Part shown: piece by piece, positions 21,058 through 31,547 of the stretch
How positions within the stretch are numbered: the stretch's first letter is position 1
Layout: every line of letters starts with the position of its first letter
Assembly: GCA_947568835.1 (NCBI GenBank)
Contig: OX387612.1
Location: 12,836,001-12,900,000, forward strand
Direction of reading: 5' to 3'
From: Protonemura montana
Lineage: Eukaryota; Arthropoda; Insecta; Plecoptera; Nemouridae
Length of the DNA stretch: 64,000 bases
The notes under the pieces: generated by a model
Databases searched by the model: none
Told to the model about the DNA's origin: nothing
Seen by the model: only the letters and a program-made list of their open reading frames with translations
Position numbers and translations under genes: made by a program

Positions 21058-23060
21058 GTTTTGTCTCGTAGCGCTTTTAGGCCCCACAGAAAGTTTCATT
21101 TTGGGATTCGTACTAGTTTACTTGAGAACAGCTGGCTGGATCCTATGCTCTATCCAGGTTATTTGAGATCAGCTGGCTGGATCCTATCCTCCGTCCAGGT
21201 TATTTGAGATCAGCTGGCTGGATCCTATGCTCTATCCAGGTTATTTGAGATCAGCTGGCTGGATCCTATCCTCCGTCCAGGTTCTTTGAGATCAGCTGGC
21301 TGGATCCTATGTTATATCACCGTTACTTGAGATCAGCTGGCTGGATCCTAAGCTCTATCCAGGTTCTTTGAGATCAGCTGGCTGGATCCTATGCTCTATC
21401 CAGGTTATTTGAGATCAGCTGGCTGGATCCTATGTTCAATCCAGGTATTTAAGATCAGCTGGCTGGATCATTTGCACCATCCAGGTTATTTGAGATCAGC
21501 TGGCTGGATCCTATGTTCTATCCACGTTATTAAAGATCAGCTGGCTGGATCCCATGTTCTATCCATGTTACTTGAGATCAGCTGGCTGGATCCTATGCTA
21601 TATCCAGGTTATTTAAGATCAGCTGGCTGGATCCCATACTCTAAACAGGTTATTTGAGATCAGCTGGCTGGATCCTATGCTCTATCCAGGTTATTTGAGA
21701 TCAGCTGGCTGAATCCTATGCTCTATCCAGGTTATTTGAGATCAGCTGGCTGGATCCTATGTTCAATCCAGGTATTTAAGATCAGCTGGCTGGATCATTT
21801 GCACCATCCAGGTTATTTGAGATCAGCTGGCTGGATCCTATGTTCTATCCACGTTATTAAAGATCAGCTGGCTGGATCCTATGCTATATCCACATTATTT
21901 GAGATCAGCTTGCTGGATCATTTGCACCATCCAGGTTATTTGAGATCAGCTGGCTGGATCCTATGTTCTATCCACGTTATTAAAGATCAGCTGGCTGGAT
22001 CCTATGCTATATCCACATTATTTGAGATCAGCTTGCTGGATCCTATGTTCTATCTAGGTTATTTGAGATTAGCTGGCTGGATCCTTTGCTCCATCCAGGT
22101 TATTTAAGATCATCTGGCTGGATCCTAAGTTCTATCCACGTTATTAAAGATCAGCTGGCTGGATCCTATGCTATATCCACATTATTTGAGATCAGCTTGC
22201 TGGATCCTATGTTCTATCTAGGTTATTTGAGATTAGCTGGCTGGATCCTTTGCTCCATCCAGGTTATTGAGATCAGCTGGCTTGATCCTAAGTTCTATCC
22301 CGGTTCTTTATGATCAGCTGGCTGGATCATTTGCTCCATTCAGGTTATTTGAGATCAGCTGGCTGGATCCTATGCCATCCATATTATTAGAGATAAGCTA
22401 AATTGATCCTATGCTCCATTTAGGTCATTTGAGATCAGCCGGCTGGATCCTATGCTCTATCCAGGTTATTTGAGATGAGCTGGCTGGATCCTTTGCTCTT
22501 TTCAAATTATTTGAAATCAGCTGGCTGGATTCTATGCTCTATCTGGGATATTTGAGATCAGCTGACTGGATTATATGCTCTATCCAGGTTATTTGAGATC
22601 ATCTGACTGGATCATATGCTCTATCCAGATTATTTGAGATCATCTGACTGGATCATATGCTCTATCCAGGTTATTTGAGATAAGCTAGCTGTATCCTAAG
22701 CTCTATCCAGGTTATTTTAGTCAGATGGCTTGATCCTATGCTCTATCCAGGTTATTTAAGATCGGCTGGCTGGAACCTATGCTCGATTCAGGTTATTTGA
22801 GATCAGCTGGCTCGATCTTATGCTCTATCCAGGTTATTTGAGATCAGCTGGCTGGATCCTTTGCTCTATCCAGGTTATTTGAGTTCAGCTGGGTGGATGC
22901 TTTGTTCTATCTAGGATATCTGAGATCAGCTGGCTGGATCCTATGCTCTATCCAGGTTATTTGAGATCAGCTGGCTGGATCATTTGACACTTGATGAACA
23001 TGATCCATGAATTGCTGCTATCAGATCTTATTGGTACCAACATTTGCATGGATGTGTCAT
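21058..23060 (+). repeat. 41-bp minisatellite, block 2 (about 45 units) with conserved flanks
   Basis: The array (about 21120-22985) is the same 41-bp family as block 1 but more diverged, with higher-order repeats (a roughly 120-bp three-unit pattern with CACCATCCAGG and ATATCCACATTATT recurs). The left flank (GCCCCACAGAAAGTTTCATT then TTGGGATTCGTACTAGTTTA) and right flank (ACTTGATGA then TGATCCATGAATTGCTGCTA) are also present at 35337-35530, where only about two units separate them. Confidence 0.95.
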
Positions 23061-23984
23061 TTGTTTACATTGTGAAATGCACATATTGGGTCACAGGCTT
23101 CTAGCCACGTGCGTCTGTGAAATATCTCTGATAAGTCTCCGTTGGGGCGCCAGCGTTCTTGCCTCTGTTTGCAAATTGCCCCATGGTTAAGCTCCAGGTG
23201 GCGATACTGAATGACTATTTATCAGCGGAATGTGCTGACGCTCGCAGTGCGGTCCTGGTCCTACTATCCGTTCCAAACTGACTCTCCCAATTATTTGCAA
23301 TGTATATTAAAATGTAAAGTAGAGGAATATTTGAGTACGGTGGCTAGTAGCGACCTGGGGGATCCCTGTGGACGAACATCTCCAAATATGGTCACAAACT
23401 AAATGCGAGCCAATGATTGGTCGACTGAGTCACGAGTTGTGTAATCCGGAGGGGGAGCTTGAGGAACGCGCGAGGAAGACCAACGAAGGAGCAGGGAGTC
23501 AGCCCGAGGTCGGGAACGCGACAAGACGTGTCAGGAGAAACTGCTCGAGGCCGGTGAACCGAGCGGACGCAAGAAGGGAGACAGACGTAACAGTCAAACA
23601 TCGCAAGACCAAGTGGACGTGAGTCGCCGATCATCAGACTGCGTATTGAAGGACACTGCCCCTGAGTTGTGAGCCGCCACGACGCCAGCTCGACATGACG
23701 CACCGCTATATAGACGCTATCGTACTCAATTATCATTTATATTTTTATTCTAGCTACAAAGCTAGGAAGGGACTTCAGAATCTATGTACTTATTTTGTTT
23801 GTGGAGATAATAGGTTTTGTTTGTAAGCAGATTTTGGGTTAGTTAAAGTCTGTATCCCGCATCCTCCCCCTTGCAGGACCACACTGAGTGAGTCGGCAGC
23901 TTTTCTCTGCATCTGAGACGATGAGAGGTATTTTCAAGCGCCTAATTTACAACATCAGCTAATATTGTTTGTTTTTTCTTGCAG
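23061..23984. other. spacer upstream of the exon-like block
   Basis: No supported gene. A GA-rich stretch near 23450-23600 gives overlapping frames on both strands with no domain. Confidence 0.3.
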
Positions 23985-24232
23985 GGACTCGGGGAAAGCG
24001 TCGGACAAAGTGCTCCGTGAAGGTTTCAAGTGCCGTAATTGCTGGCCGCAGGACGCAGGACGCTGGACGCAGGATGCAGGGGAGTCAACAATGGCCGCCA
24101 CGTGACGCTGCTGAAGGAGAGAAGGGGAGGGGGGTGTTGGTGATAACCAGACAGCTGGGAGCGTAGCTAACACCCCCTGTGTTAGGGGAAGATATCAACA
24201 GTTGGTGTCGCTGTCAGCTGCTTGAAGACAAG
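23985..24232 (+). other. exon-like block with conserved splice sites
   Basis: Bounded by a strong acceptor (TTTTTTCTTGCAG, ending 23984) and a donor (GACAAG then GTACATGC at 24233). A related, shorter block with conserved acceptor and donor lies at 35600-35682. Shared inner sequence: GGACGCAGGAT, GGGGAGTCAACAAT and GCCGCCACGTGACGCTGCT. No long frame is shared, so it may be a non-coding exon or part of a repeat that carries splice signals. Confidence 0.4.
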
Positions 24233-24479
24233 GTACATGCAAATCCTTTATACACTAATTTCATGCCCGACACAACTCCGCTGCATGCAGTATAGCCATC
24301 AAGTTAGTTGAGAGTAGGCGCTGATTTGCACCATGGAAACATATAATGCTAGAATATGATCGTAGTGAATCTGAAAGAACTGAGCCAATGTTAAATGCAA
24401 CCAATGTTAAACTAAAACATAATTTTTTAGCTTCACTCCTCTATAACCTTGGTGATTTCCCAAGGACCAGTGTATACAA

Positions 24480-25640
24480 CTCGCCAAACAGTTCTGTGGT
24501 CACCCTTTCAATACCTGACCCGGCGCAGTGTTGCTTAACTTTCATCCATCCAACCTCTCTCCCGAACAGAACTGGTCATGTGTATGATGGACACCCATCC
24601 AATACCTGACCCAGCGCAGTGTTGCTTAACTTTCATCCCTCCAACCTCTCTCCCGAACAGAACTAGTCATTTGTGTGGCGGTCACCCATCCAATACCTGA
24701 CTCAGCACAGTGTTGCTTAACTTGCATCACTCCAACCTCTCTCCGGAAAAAAACTGGTTATGTGTATAATGTTCACCCATCCAATACCCGACTCTGGGCA
24801 GTGTTGCTTAACTTTCACCCTCCAACCTCTCTCCCGAACAGAACTGGTCTAGCAGGTACCTATCCAATACCTGGCCCAGCGCAATGTTGCTTTACTTTCA
24901 TCCATCCAACCTCTCCTCCGGACAGAACTGCTTACGTGTATGATGGTCATCCATCCAATACCTGACCCAGCGCAGTGTTGCTTAACTTTCATCCCTCCAA
25001 CCTCTCTCCCGTATAGAACTGGTCTGGCGGTTACCCATCCAACACCTGACCCAGCGTAGTGTTGCTCAACTTGCATCCCTCCAACCTCTCTCCCGAATAG
25101 AGCTGATGGTATGTGTGATGGCCACCAATCCAATACCTGACCCAGCTCAGTGTTCCTTGACTTTCATCCCTCCAACTAACCTCTCTTCCTAAAAGAAAAG
25201 GTCATGTGTATTATGGATATACATCCAAAACCTGGCCGAGAACAGTGTTGCTTTACTTTTATCCCTCCAACCTCTCCTCCGGACAGAACTGCTTTTGTGT
25301 ATGATGGTCATCCATCCAATACCTGATTCAGCGCAGGCTTGCTTAACTTTCATCCTGCCAACCTCTCTCCCGTACAGAACTGGTCTGACGGTTACCCATC
25401 TAATACCTGACCCAGTGTAGTGTTGTTAAACATGCATCCCTCCAACCTCTCTCCCAAACAAAACTGGTCATGTGTTTGAAAGTCACCCATCCAATACCTG
25501 ACCCCGCGCAGTGCTGCTTAACTTTCACCCTCCAACCTCTCTCCCGAACAGAACTAGTTATGTGTATAATGGTTATCCATCCAATACCTGACCCAGAACA
25601 GTGTTGCTTAACTTTCATCCCTCCAACCTACATGCAACAT
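24480..25640 (-). repeat. 5S-like 91-bp satellite, array C (about 13 units)
   Basis: Thirteen diverged units, several with indels. The left edge has a distinctive end (AGTGTATACAACTCGCCAAA) also found at 37575-37600, so arrays C and E share one boundary. Frames open through the array (THPIPDPAQCCLTF) are repeat artefacts. Confidence 0.9.
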
Positions 25641-25654
25641 GCAACTGTTCCCAT

Positions 25655-26425
25655 CTGCTAGCATCTGGCCAGCACGGTCTGTTGGCTGCATTCACGGACA
25701 TGTTTCTAGGAGGTCTAGCTAGCACGACCCGTTGGCTGCATTCACGGACACTATTCTAGGAGGTCTGGCCAGCACCGTCCGTTGGCTGCATTCACGGACA
25801 TGTTTCTAGGAGGTCTGGCCAGCACGGTCCGTTGGCTGCATTCACGGACATGTTTCTAGGAGGTCTGGCTAGCACGGTCTGTTGGCTGCATTCACGGACA
25901 CTATTCTAGGAGGTCTGGCCAGCACGGTCCGTTGGCTGCATTCACGGACATGTTTCTAGGAGGTCTGGCCAGCACGGTCCGTTGGCTGCATTCACGGACA
26001 TGTTTCTAGGAGGTCTGGCCAGCACGGTCCGTTGGCTGCATTCACGGACATGTTTCTAGGAGGTCTAGCTAGCACGGTCTGTTGGCTGCATTCACGGACA
26101 CTATTCTAGCAGGTCTGACCAGCACGGTCCGTTGGCTGCATTCACGGACATGTTTCTAGGTCTGGCTAGCACGGTCTGTTGGCTGCATTCACGGACATGT
26201 TTCTAGGAGGTCTGGCTAGCACGGTCTGTTGTCTGCATTCACGGACATGTTTCTAGGAGGTCTGGCTAGCACGGTCTGTTGGCTGCATTCACGGACATGT
26301 TTCTAGGAGGTCTGGCCAGCACGGTCTGTTGGCTGCATTCACGGACACTATTCTAGCAGGTCTGACCAGCACGGTCTGTTGGCTGCATTCACGGACACTA
26401 TTCTAGCAGGCCTGGCCTAGGAAAG
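25655..26425 (+). repeat. 50-bp minisatellite, block 1 (about 15 units)
   Basis: Unit GGCTGCATTCACGGACATGT plus TTCTAGGAGGTCTGGCCAGC plus ACGGTCCGTT. Two main variants alternate (ACATGTTTC versus ACACTATTC; GGCCAGC versus GGCTAGC). One unit is shortened by about 6 bases near 26160. Confidence 0.95.
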
Positions 26426-27115
26426 CAACAGACTCGCTTTGGCCGTGTACAGTTTCTACGCCTCTCGGCTGGTGTAAATTGTCTACATAGCAACTGTTGT
26501 CGGGCTGCACCTTGGTTTATACGTAGGTTCGCTGTCAATAATGTTTTGATCCTTTTCGTTAAATGTAATTGTACTGGTGTTTATGAGGAAATTGTCAGTG
26601 GGTGCCAAGGTATTAACTGAGAAAACGTCGGTCCGCCAAGGTATTTATGGGCTCTTAGGGTTATTAAAATGCCCGCCTCAGCGTCAAACAGTATATCTAC
26701 AGCACCATTCAAGTGTTAGCCCTGCTGCTGTCGTCCCAACCACTTCTTGACCAGGGGTTGAATTTGCGTCTCATCCACGTAGTTGTCGTGCCTATTCGGC
26801 CATTTTCACTCCTTGCTTGCATTACTTGCGAGTGCTTTTTTCATTGCTAGTAATGTAATTATAATAGGTGATCGACAACATGCATTGTTAAACATTGTGG
26901 TAATGCATTCTGAAGCTAAGAACGCACAAAAATATCGTCTTGAAGACTAGAATTCGTTTTCTTTTTTGGAAATTCGAAAAGTCGTGTGGATTAAAAATTA
27001 TTTGAGAATTCTTGTTAAATTCTCCTTACAAAATCCCATTGAATTTTTTTGAAAATTTTTCGGACTTTTCTTCAATCACACCGTATGCTTCTTTTGTTTG
27101 CCAATGCGCGTATCT
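26426..27115 (+). repeat. unique core of the composite module, copy 1
   Basis: About 690 bp nearly identical to 62106-62800 (for example GTGTAAATTGTCTACAT, TGTTTATGAGGAAATTGTCA, GTGATCGACAACATGCATTG). It is placed between the 50-bp minisatellite and a 5S-like array in both copies. The only open frame is under 90 codons and shows no domain. Confidence 0.85.
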
Positions 27116-27119
27116 AGAA

Positions 27120-27860
27120 GACGATCCCTCCAACGTCTCTCCCGAACAGAACTGGTCATGTGTATGATAGTCACTTATCAAAAACCTGATCCAGCGCAGT
27201 GTTGCTTAACTTTCATCCCTCCAACCTCTCCCCCAAACAGAACTGGTCATAATGTGTTCGATGGTCACCCATCCCAGATCTGATCCTGCGCAGTGTTGCT
27301 TAACTTTCATCCCTCCAACCTCTCTCCCGAACAGAACTGGTCATGTGTATGATGGTCACCCATCCAATACCTGACCCAGCTGAGTGTTGCTTAACTTTCA
27401 TCCCTCCAACCTCTCCCCCAAACAGAACTGGTCATAATGTGTTCGATGGTCACCCATCCCAGATCTGATCCTGCGCAGTGTTGCTTAACTTTCATCCCTC
27501 CAACCTCTCTCCCGAACAGAACTGGTCATGTGTATGATGGTCACCCATCCAATACCTGACCCAGTGCAGTGTTGCTTAACTTTCATCCCTCCAACCTCTC
27601 TCCCGAACAGAACTGGTCATGTGTATGATAGTCACCTATCCAATACCTGACCCAGCGCAGTGTTGCTTAACTTTCATCCCTCCAACCTCTCTCCCGAACA
27701 GAACTGGTCATGTGTATGATAGTCACCTATCCAATACCTGACCCAGCGCAGTGTTGCTTAACTTTCATCCCTCCAACCTCTCTCCCGAACAGAATTGGTC
27801 ATGTGTATGATAGTCACCCATGCAATACGGTGACCCAGCGCAGCGTGGTTTTATTCTTAT
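27120..27860 (-). repeat. 5S-like 91-bp satellite, array D (8 units)
   Basis: The most homogeneous array: 91-bp spacing is exact between several units (for example 27487 to 27578). A two-unit higher-order pattern (CATAATGTGTTCGATGG variant, then CATGTGTATGATGG variant) is repeated. Confidence 0.92.
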
Positions 27861-28746
27861 CCCTTCGACCTCTAGGAATGTCGAAAATGTAGTAATGTAG
27901 TACCCTTTTAGCATTGGCCGGGTGTGTATTGCGAATGGTGCATATTGAAGGTGATTGTGAATGAAAACAAAGTGGAATGCTTACCTTGAGGCTTGATGAA
28001 TCTTCATTTTTCTTCAATTTTCTGTCTGATAGTGTCTCTTCCTTTTTCTTGAAAAATAACCCCTGTTCTTTATATGCTTACTAAAACATTGCCGCGTAGA
28101 CATGATCAAAGTCAGTTTCGGCCATTCACGAACCCACAAAAATCGCGTAAGTTTTCACGAGTATGACACGTTAAACTCTGCATCATCTATCACTCCTACA
28201 CGATTTGCCATGTGAAAATGCGCCAAATATAGTCAGCTGCTAAAGTGTGGGGGGGGGGGGGGGGAGATAAAATGATTACTACTGAACTAAATTGTAATAC
28301 CATCTAGCAGTCCAATACAGACATAGTTCTCTGCGGATATTTTTTATAAAAACACTTTGTGCCGCTTGAATTCGCTGTAAGTCTCTCACATACCATGCAT
28401 TCACGAACATGACCGTGTCACATTGAAATTGTTGGGTGAGAAATTATGTCAAATCGCTAAATCTGGGCCTAGAATGTCTTTAGGTGTATTCTTTTCCACT
28501 AACCGGGCTGTCGATCGTCATTTTTACTTACAACGTTAATTACCGCCATTATTTCTGTTGATTGTATATTTTAAATCATAAAACTCAAAAATAAAACGTT
28601 ATCCAGAAACCTACCAACATTGTTCAGATTTCGATTTTTTTTTTAAAACAATTAGTTGCAGAAAGAAAATACCGCAGTCAAAGATTAAATTCCACTTTTA
28701 TAGCATACAAGTAAAGAACCTAAATGAGCCTGATGGTTAATTTCTC
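27861..28746. other. spacer containing a dispersed repeat and a poly-G tract
   Basis: A run of about 19 G lies near 28246-28264. The segment 28500-28720 is repeated: its left part (AACCGGGCTGTCGATCGTCA) at about 61255-61310 and its right part, inverted, at 39640-39790 (GGAATTTAATCTTTGACTGC there). No gene recognised. Confidence 0.5.
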
Positions 28747-28937
28747 TTAAAGGTGGACTCCGGTTAAATCGGCTGTTTTTAGGTTATCTAAACATCATAT
28801 GCATATTCGTCATGTGAATAGGACTGAAAAAACTGCAAGTCTGTCGCGCAGTTAGCTCCGGAGCTGTAGGGTTGCGAACATTCGGTGGTGGGGGTAGCTA
28901 CGTCACGGGCTAGCCGCGCATGCTGGCGCGTGTATGG

Positions 28938-28979
28938 CCAATGATATAAGCAGGTCCCGCGACCTGCTTATATCATTGG
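28938..28979. repeat. perfect 19-bp inverted repeat with 4-nt loop
   Basis: CCAATGATATAAGCAGGTC, loop CCGC, then its exact complement. It lies between the left terminal repeat of Kolobok A and the end of the transposase frame and could be a terminator-like hairpin or a transposase site. Confidence 0.9.
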
Positions 28980-29118
28980 TTTTGTTGCAATCGCTGCTCT
29001 AATTCATTTATTAGCAATGGCTGGCTTTCTTCCTTACACACAAGATCCACGTAAATCGCACAGAGAGAATAAGCCCTCTACGGGCACTCAAAAAACTAAG
29101 AATTTGAATAGAGATTTA

Positions 29119-30324
29119 TTAGGTAGAGCTACACGGCGAGTCGAACTGGCCATCACCTGACACCCAAACTCCCTCTCCGTCACACTTATCGTTTATCTCG
29201 TGGATATGCTCTTGCTTTTGCTCAGTCCATGTGTGTTTCATAGCGGGTGTAATAAAACGTCGAACGATGTCATAGAATGTTGTTTCACTCATTACTAGTG
29301 CATTCAAAGTTTCAGCGAAAGATTCCATTTTTTTGAAACTCATCCCAGTGCAATAAATGGAAGTCGCAATTTTTATTGTTCCTACACCAAATTTATTGTT
29401 GCTCGGTTGGGATCGCCACTTACAAATGTGCATGTTCTTACATTTCGTTGTAACAATCAACGTTGACGCTTTGGTCGATTGTTGTATTTCAAGCACTGAT
29501 TCTCCACATTTTGAGCAAAGTGTAAACAAAGGTTTCAAGCAATCCCAAAAGACAAAGAATAAGTCGTAATCTTTATGGGGTCTCTTTTTTCCTTGAATTG
29601 CGGTCGATAATGAGCCGTCGTCTTCTTCGGCGTCGGTGTCGCCGTCTGGTTCGGAATCAGAGCGCAAACCTGATGAAGGACACTCGTACAGGTCATCCGA
29701 TTCTGAGTCAGTGTCATTGTCTGTATTTGCCACATTGTTGCCGTCTGAATGCAAAATATCGCCGATGAGATTACACTGGATGCCGATCTCTCGTGTAGCG
29801 GACTGCTCCGTAGGAGTCGCCGGACTCGCTGCTAGCAGGATAGCTTCGATGTCGGGCTCGACGTCAATGCAGACGACGCTCGAACACGCATTTTCAGTAT
29901 CCTCCACGGCTTCGGCAACTCGCTTCTTTCGCAGGTAGATGGATTGACGACGCTGTTTTTTTTTTTCAGGCTGAGAAGAAGTAGATGGCTCATCATGCCT
30001 CTTCTTGTCGGTGTCCCCTTTCATGTTTATCGAAGGCACTGCTGATTTCTTCAAGACTCTGTTGCTGTCCTTTTTGTATATCGCCATTGCACTTTTGAGA
30101 GAAGGTCCTAGCTCGTACTCTTCTTTATCAAAGTGAATAGAGCATACGCGAGCGTAGGGTGACGGAATGAAATTGACACGGTTTATTTTTCTAATCCACA
30201 TTTTGAAACGGTTTGGTGATCGTTCACGATTTGGAAACTTGTGAAAGCCAATTTTATTCCCCTCGGCGTCCAAAGCCGGCTTTTTGGCGCTATTGCTACA
30301 GCCAAACACACAACAGAACGGCAT
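29119..30324 (-). pseudogene. THAP-domain transposase of Kolobok type, C-terminally truncated
   Basis: 401 codons from the ATG at 30324; an upstream TTG is less likely because THAP proteins start directly at the zinc module. Residues 1-88 form a THAP zinc finger: CCVFGC near the N-terminus, FHKFP, and CSIHF. Then come a basic stretch (KKKQRRQSIYLRKKR), an acidic linker rich in D/E/S, and a zinc-ribbon-like CSKCG...C...C block ending KWRSQP. The frame ends at VWVSGDGQFDSP, which in this family starts the catalytic region; the TDRH and DVWH blocks seen in the relative at 48.1-48.3 kb are absent. It could still bind DNA and act as a repressor, but not transpose. The reading frame is otherwise undamaged over 1.2 kb. 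Confidence 0.85.
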
Positions 30325-31547
30325 ATTGAAAGTCAAAAAAAGCTAAAATAATTATATGAACACAACCGTCATTACACAATACAATAGACACACTACAAAC
30401 AAACCACACACTATTTCACGCGCGCTCAATGCTGTTTAGGCTAGCAATGCCTGCCCGCTCAAGCCGCACGGTCGACTCGCTTACTAACCGGTGACGTCAG
30501 CATTCCCACCCCACCAAACTTTACTTGCGTCTAGCAGGGGCTACACTTATCGCACAAACGCCGGGTTTTTTTTATTCAACTATATTTCTGAATCTCCATC
30601 TAAATTCTTCGGCCCAAAAAAACCGATTTAACCGGAGTCTACCTTTAAGATTAAAAGTAACCATCGACAAGGATGAAATGGATTTCCTTGTTTCAATTCA
30701 CAGAGTCCATGTAAACATTTGGTATCGTCTCACGCATGTGGTTTTGTGGAACTGGTGAACAGATTGGTTGCTACCCGCTTCTAAAAATAACACACCCTTT
30801 TCGCTACCTGGCAATCGCGATCCCGCCGACAGGCTCACAAATACCGCATTTTCTGACAGCCTGAGCCGAGTCGGTAAGGTAGTCATGTAGTTCCTAGCAG
30901 GGACCCGAACCGGAACCGAAACCGGAACCGGAACCCGAAAAAACCCGTATTTTCTTGGAACCGAAACCGGAACCAGAACCGTTATTATTAATTTCCAAGA
31001 ACCGGAACCGGAACCCTTATTAAATCATGGGTTCTTTTCGGTTCCTTAAAGGTTCCATAAAGGTTCCGAAGTTATATTGAGATTTCAGAAATTCAGATTA
31101 AAATTATTTGCTTATTATGTTTACAACTTTTTTGTTTTTAATTTTTCCACACGAAAAAAAAATGTTTCACTGGTTTGTTCCGAAAACATCCATTGACTCA
31201 TCTTGTATCCACAATTTTGTTTGGGGAAAACACAAGGCATTTTCGAGAGTATTTCTTTATAAATGACCACACCGCTCTGAGAAGCGTTCTTTGGTGGTGC
31301 CCTAGCAGCCAGCTACTTTGTTTTATATCTGATAAGCTATAATCCTCGTATCCTGCCGACTCGACTCACTCGTGGGCCAGCGCGGGTAATAGCTTGTTTC
31401 ATAATATGCTAGCGTATGTTAGATTGTATAACGAACAGATCCGAGCGACCAGCCAGTTTGGTCGAGTTTTCGCTATTTCTGGAATTTGTCCTGTTTCATA
31501 ATGTCCGTAAGATGTGTCTTAACTCATAAGAGACCTCATAAAGGAGG

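Larger units (their letters stand above)
28751..30644. mobile_element. Kolobok-type DNA transposon A (TTAA target duplication), internally truncated
   Basis: Terminal inverted repeats AGGTGGACTCCGGTTAAATC (left) and AGGTAGACTCCGGTTAAATC (right, reverse complemented) differ at one base over 22 bp. Both ends are flanked by TTAA (28747-28750 and 30645-30648). TTAA duplications and a THAP transposase fit Kolobok. The element is 1.9 kb and its transposase is cut short, so it is non-autonomous. Near the left end is a perfect 19-bp stem with a 4-nt loop (28938-28979). Confidence 0.85.

Noticed and set aside
23368-23736. Overlapping frames on both strands in a GA-rich stretch
   Set aside because: Opposite-strand shadows of each other, no domain or splice support.
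24346-25661. Open frames in the 5S-like arrays (HPIPDPAQCCLTFIHPTSL), also at 27098-27892 and 62699-63233
   Set aside because: They follow the 91-bp repeat on both strands and are identical in unrelated arrays.
25655-26425. CRISPR array (also the 34-, 41- and 91-bp repeats)
   Set aside because: Units are directly adjacent without unique spacers, the context is eukaryotic and no cas gene is present.
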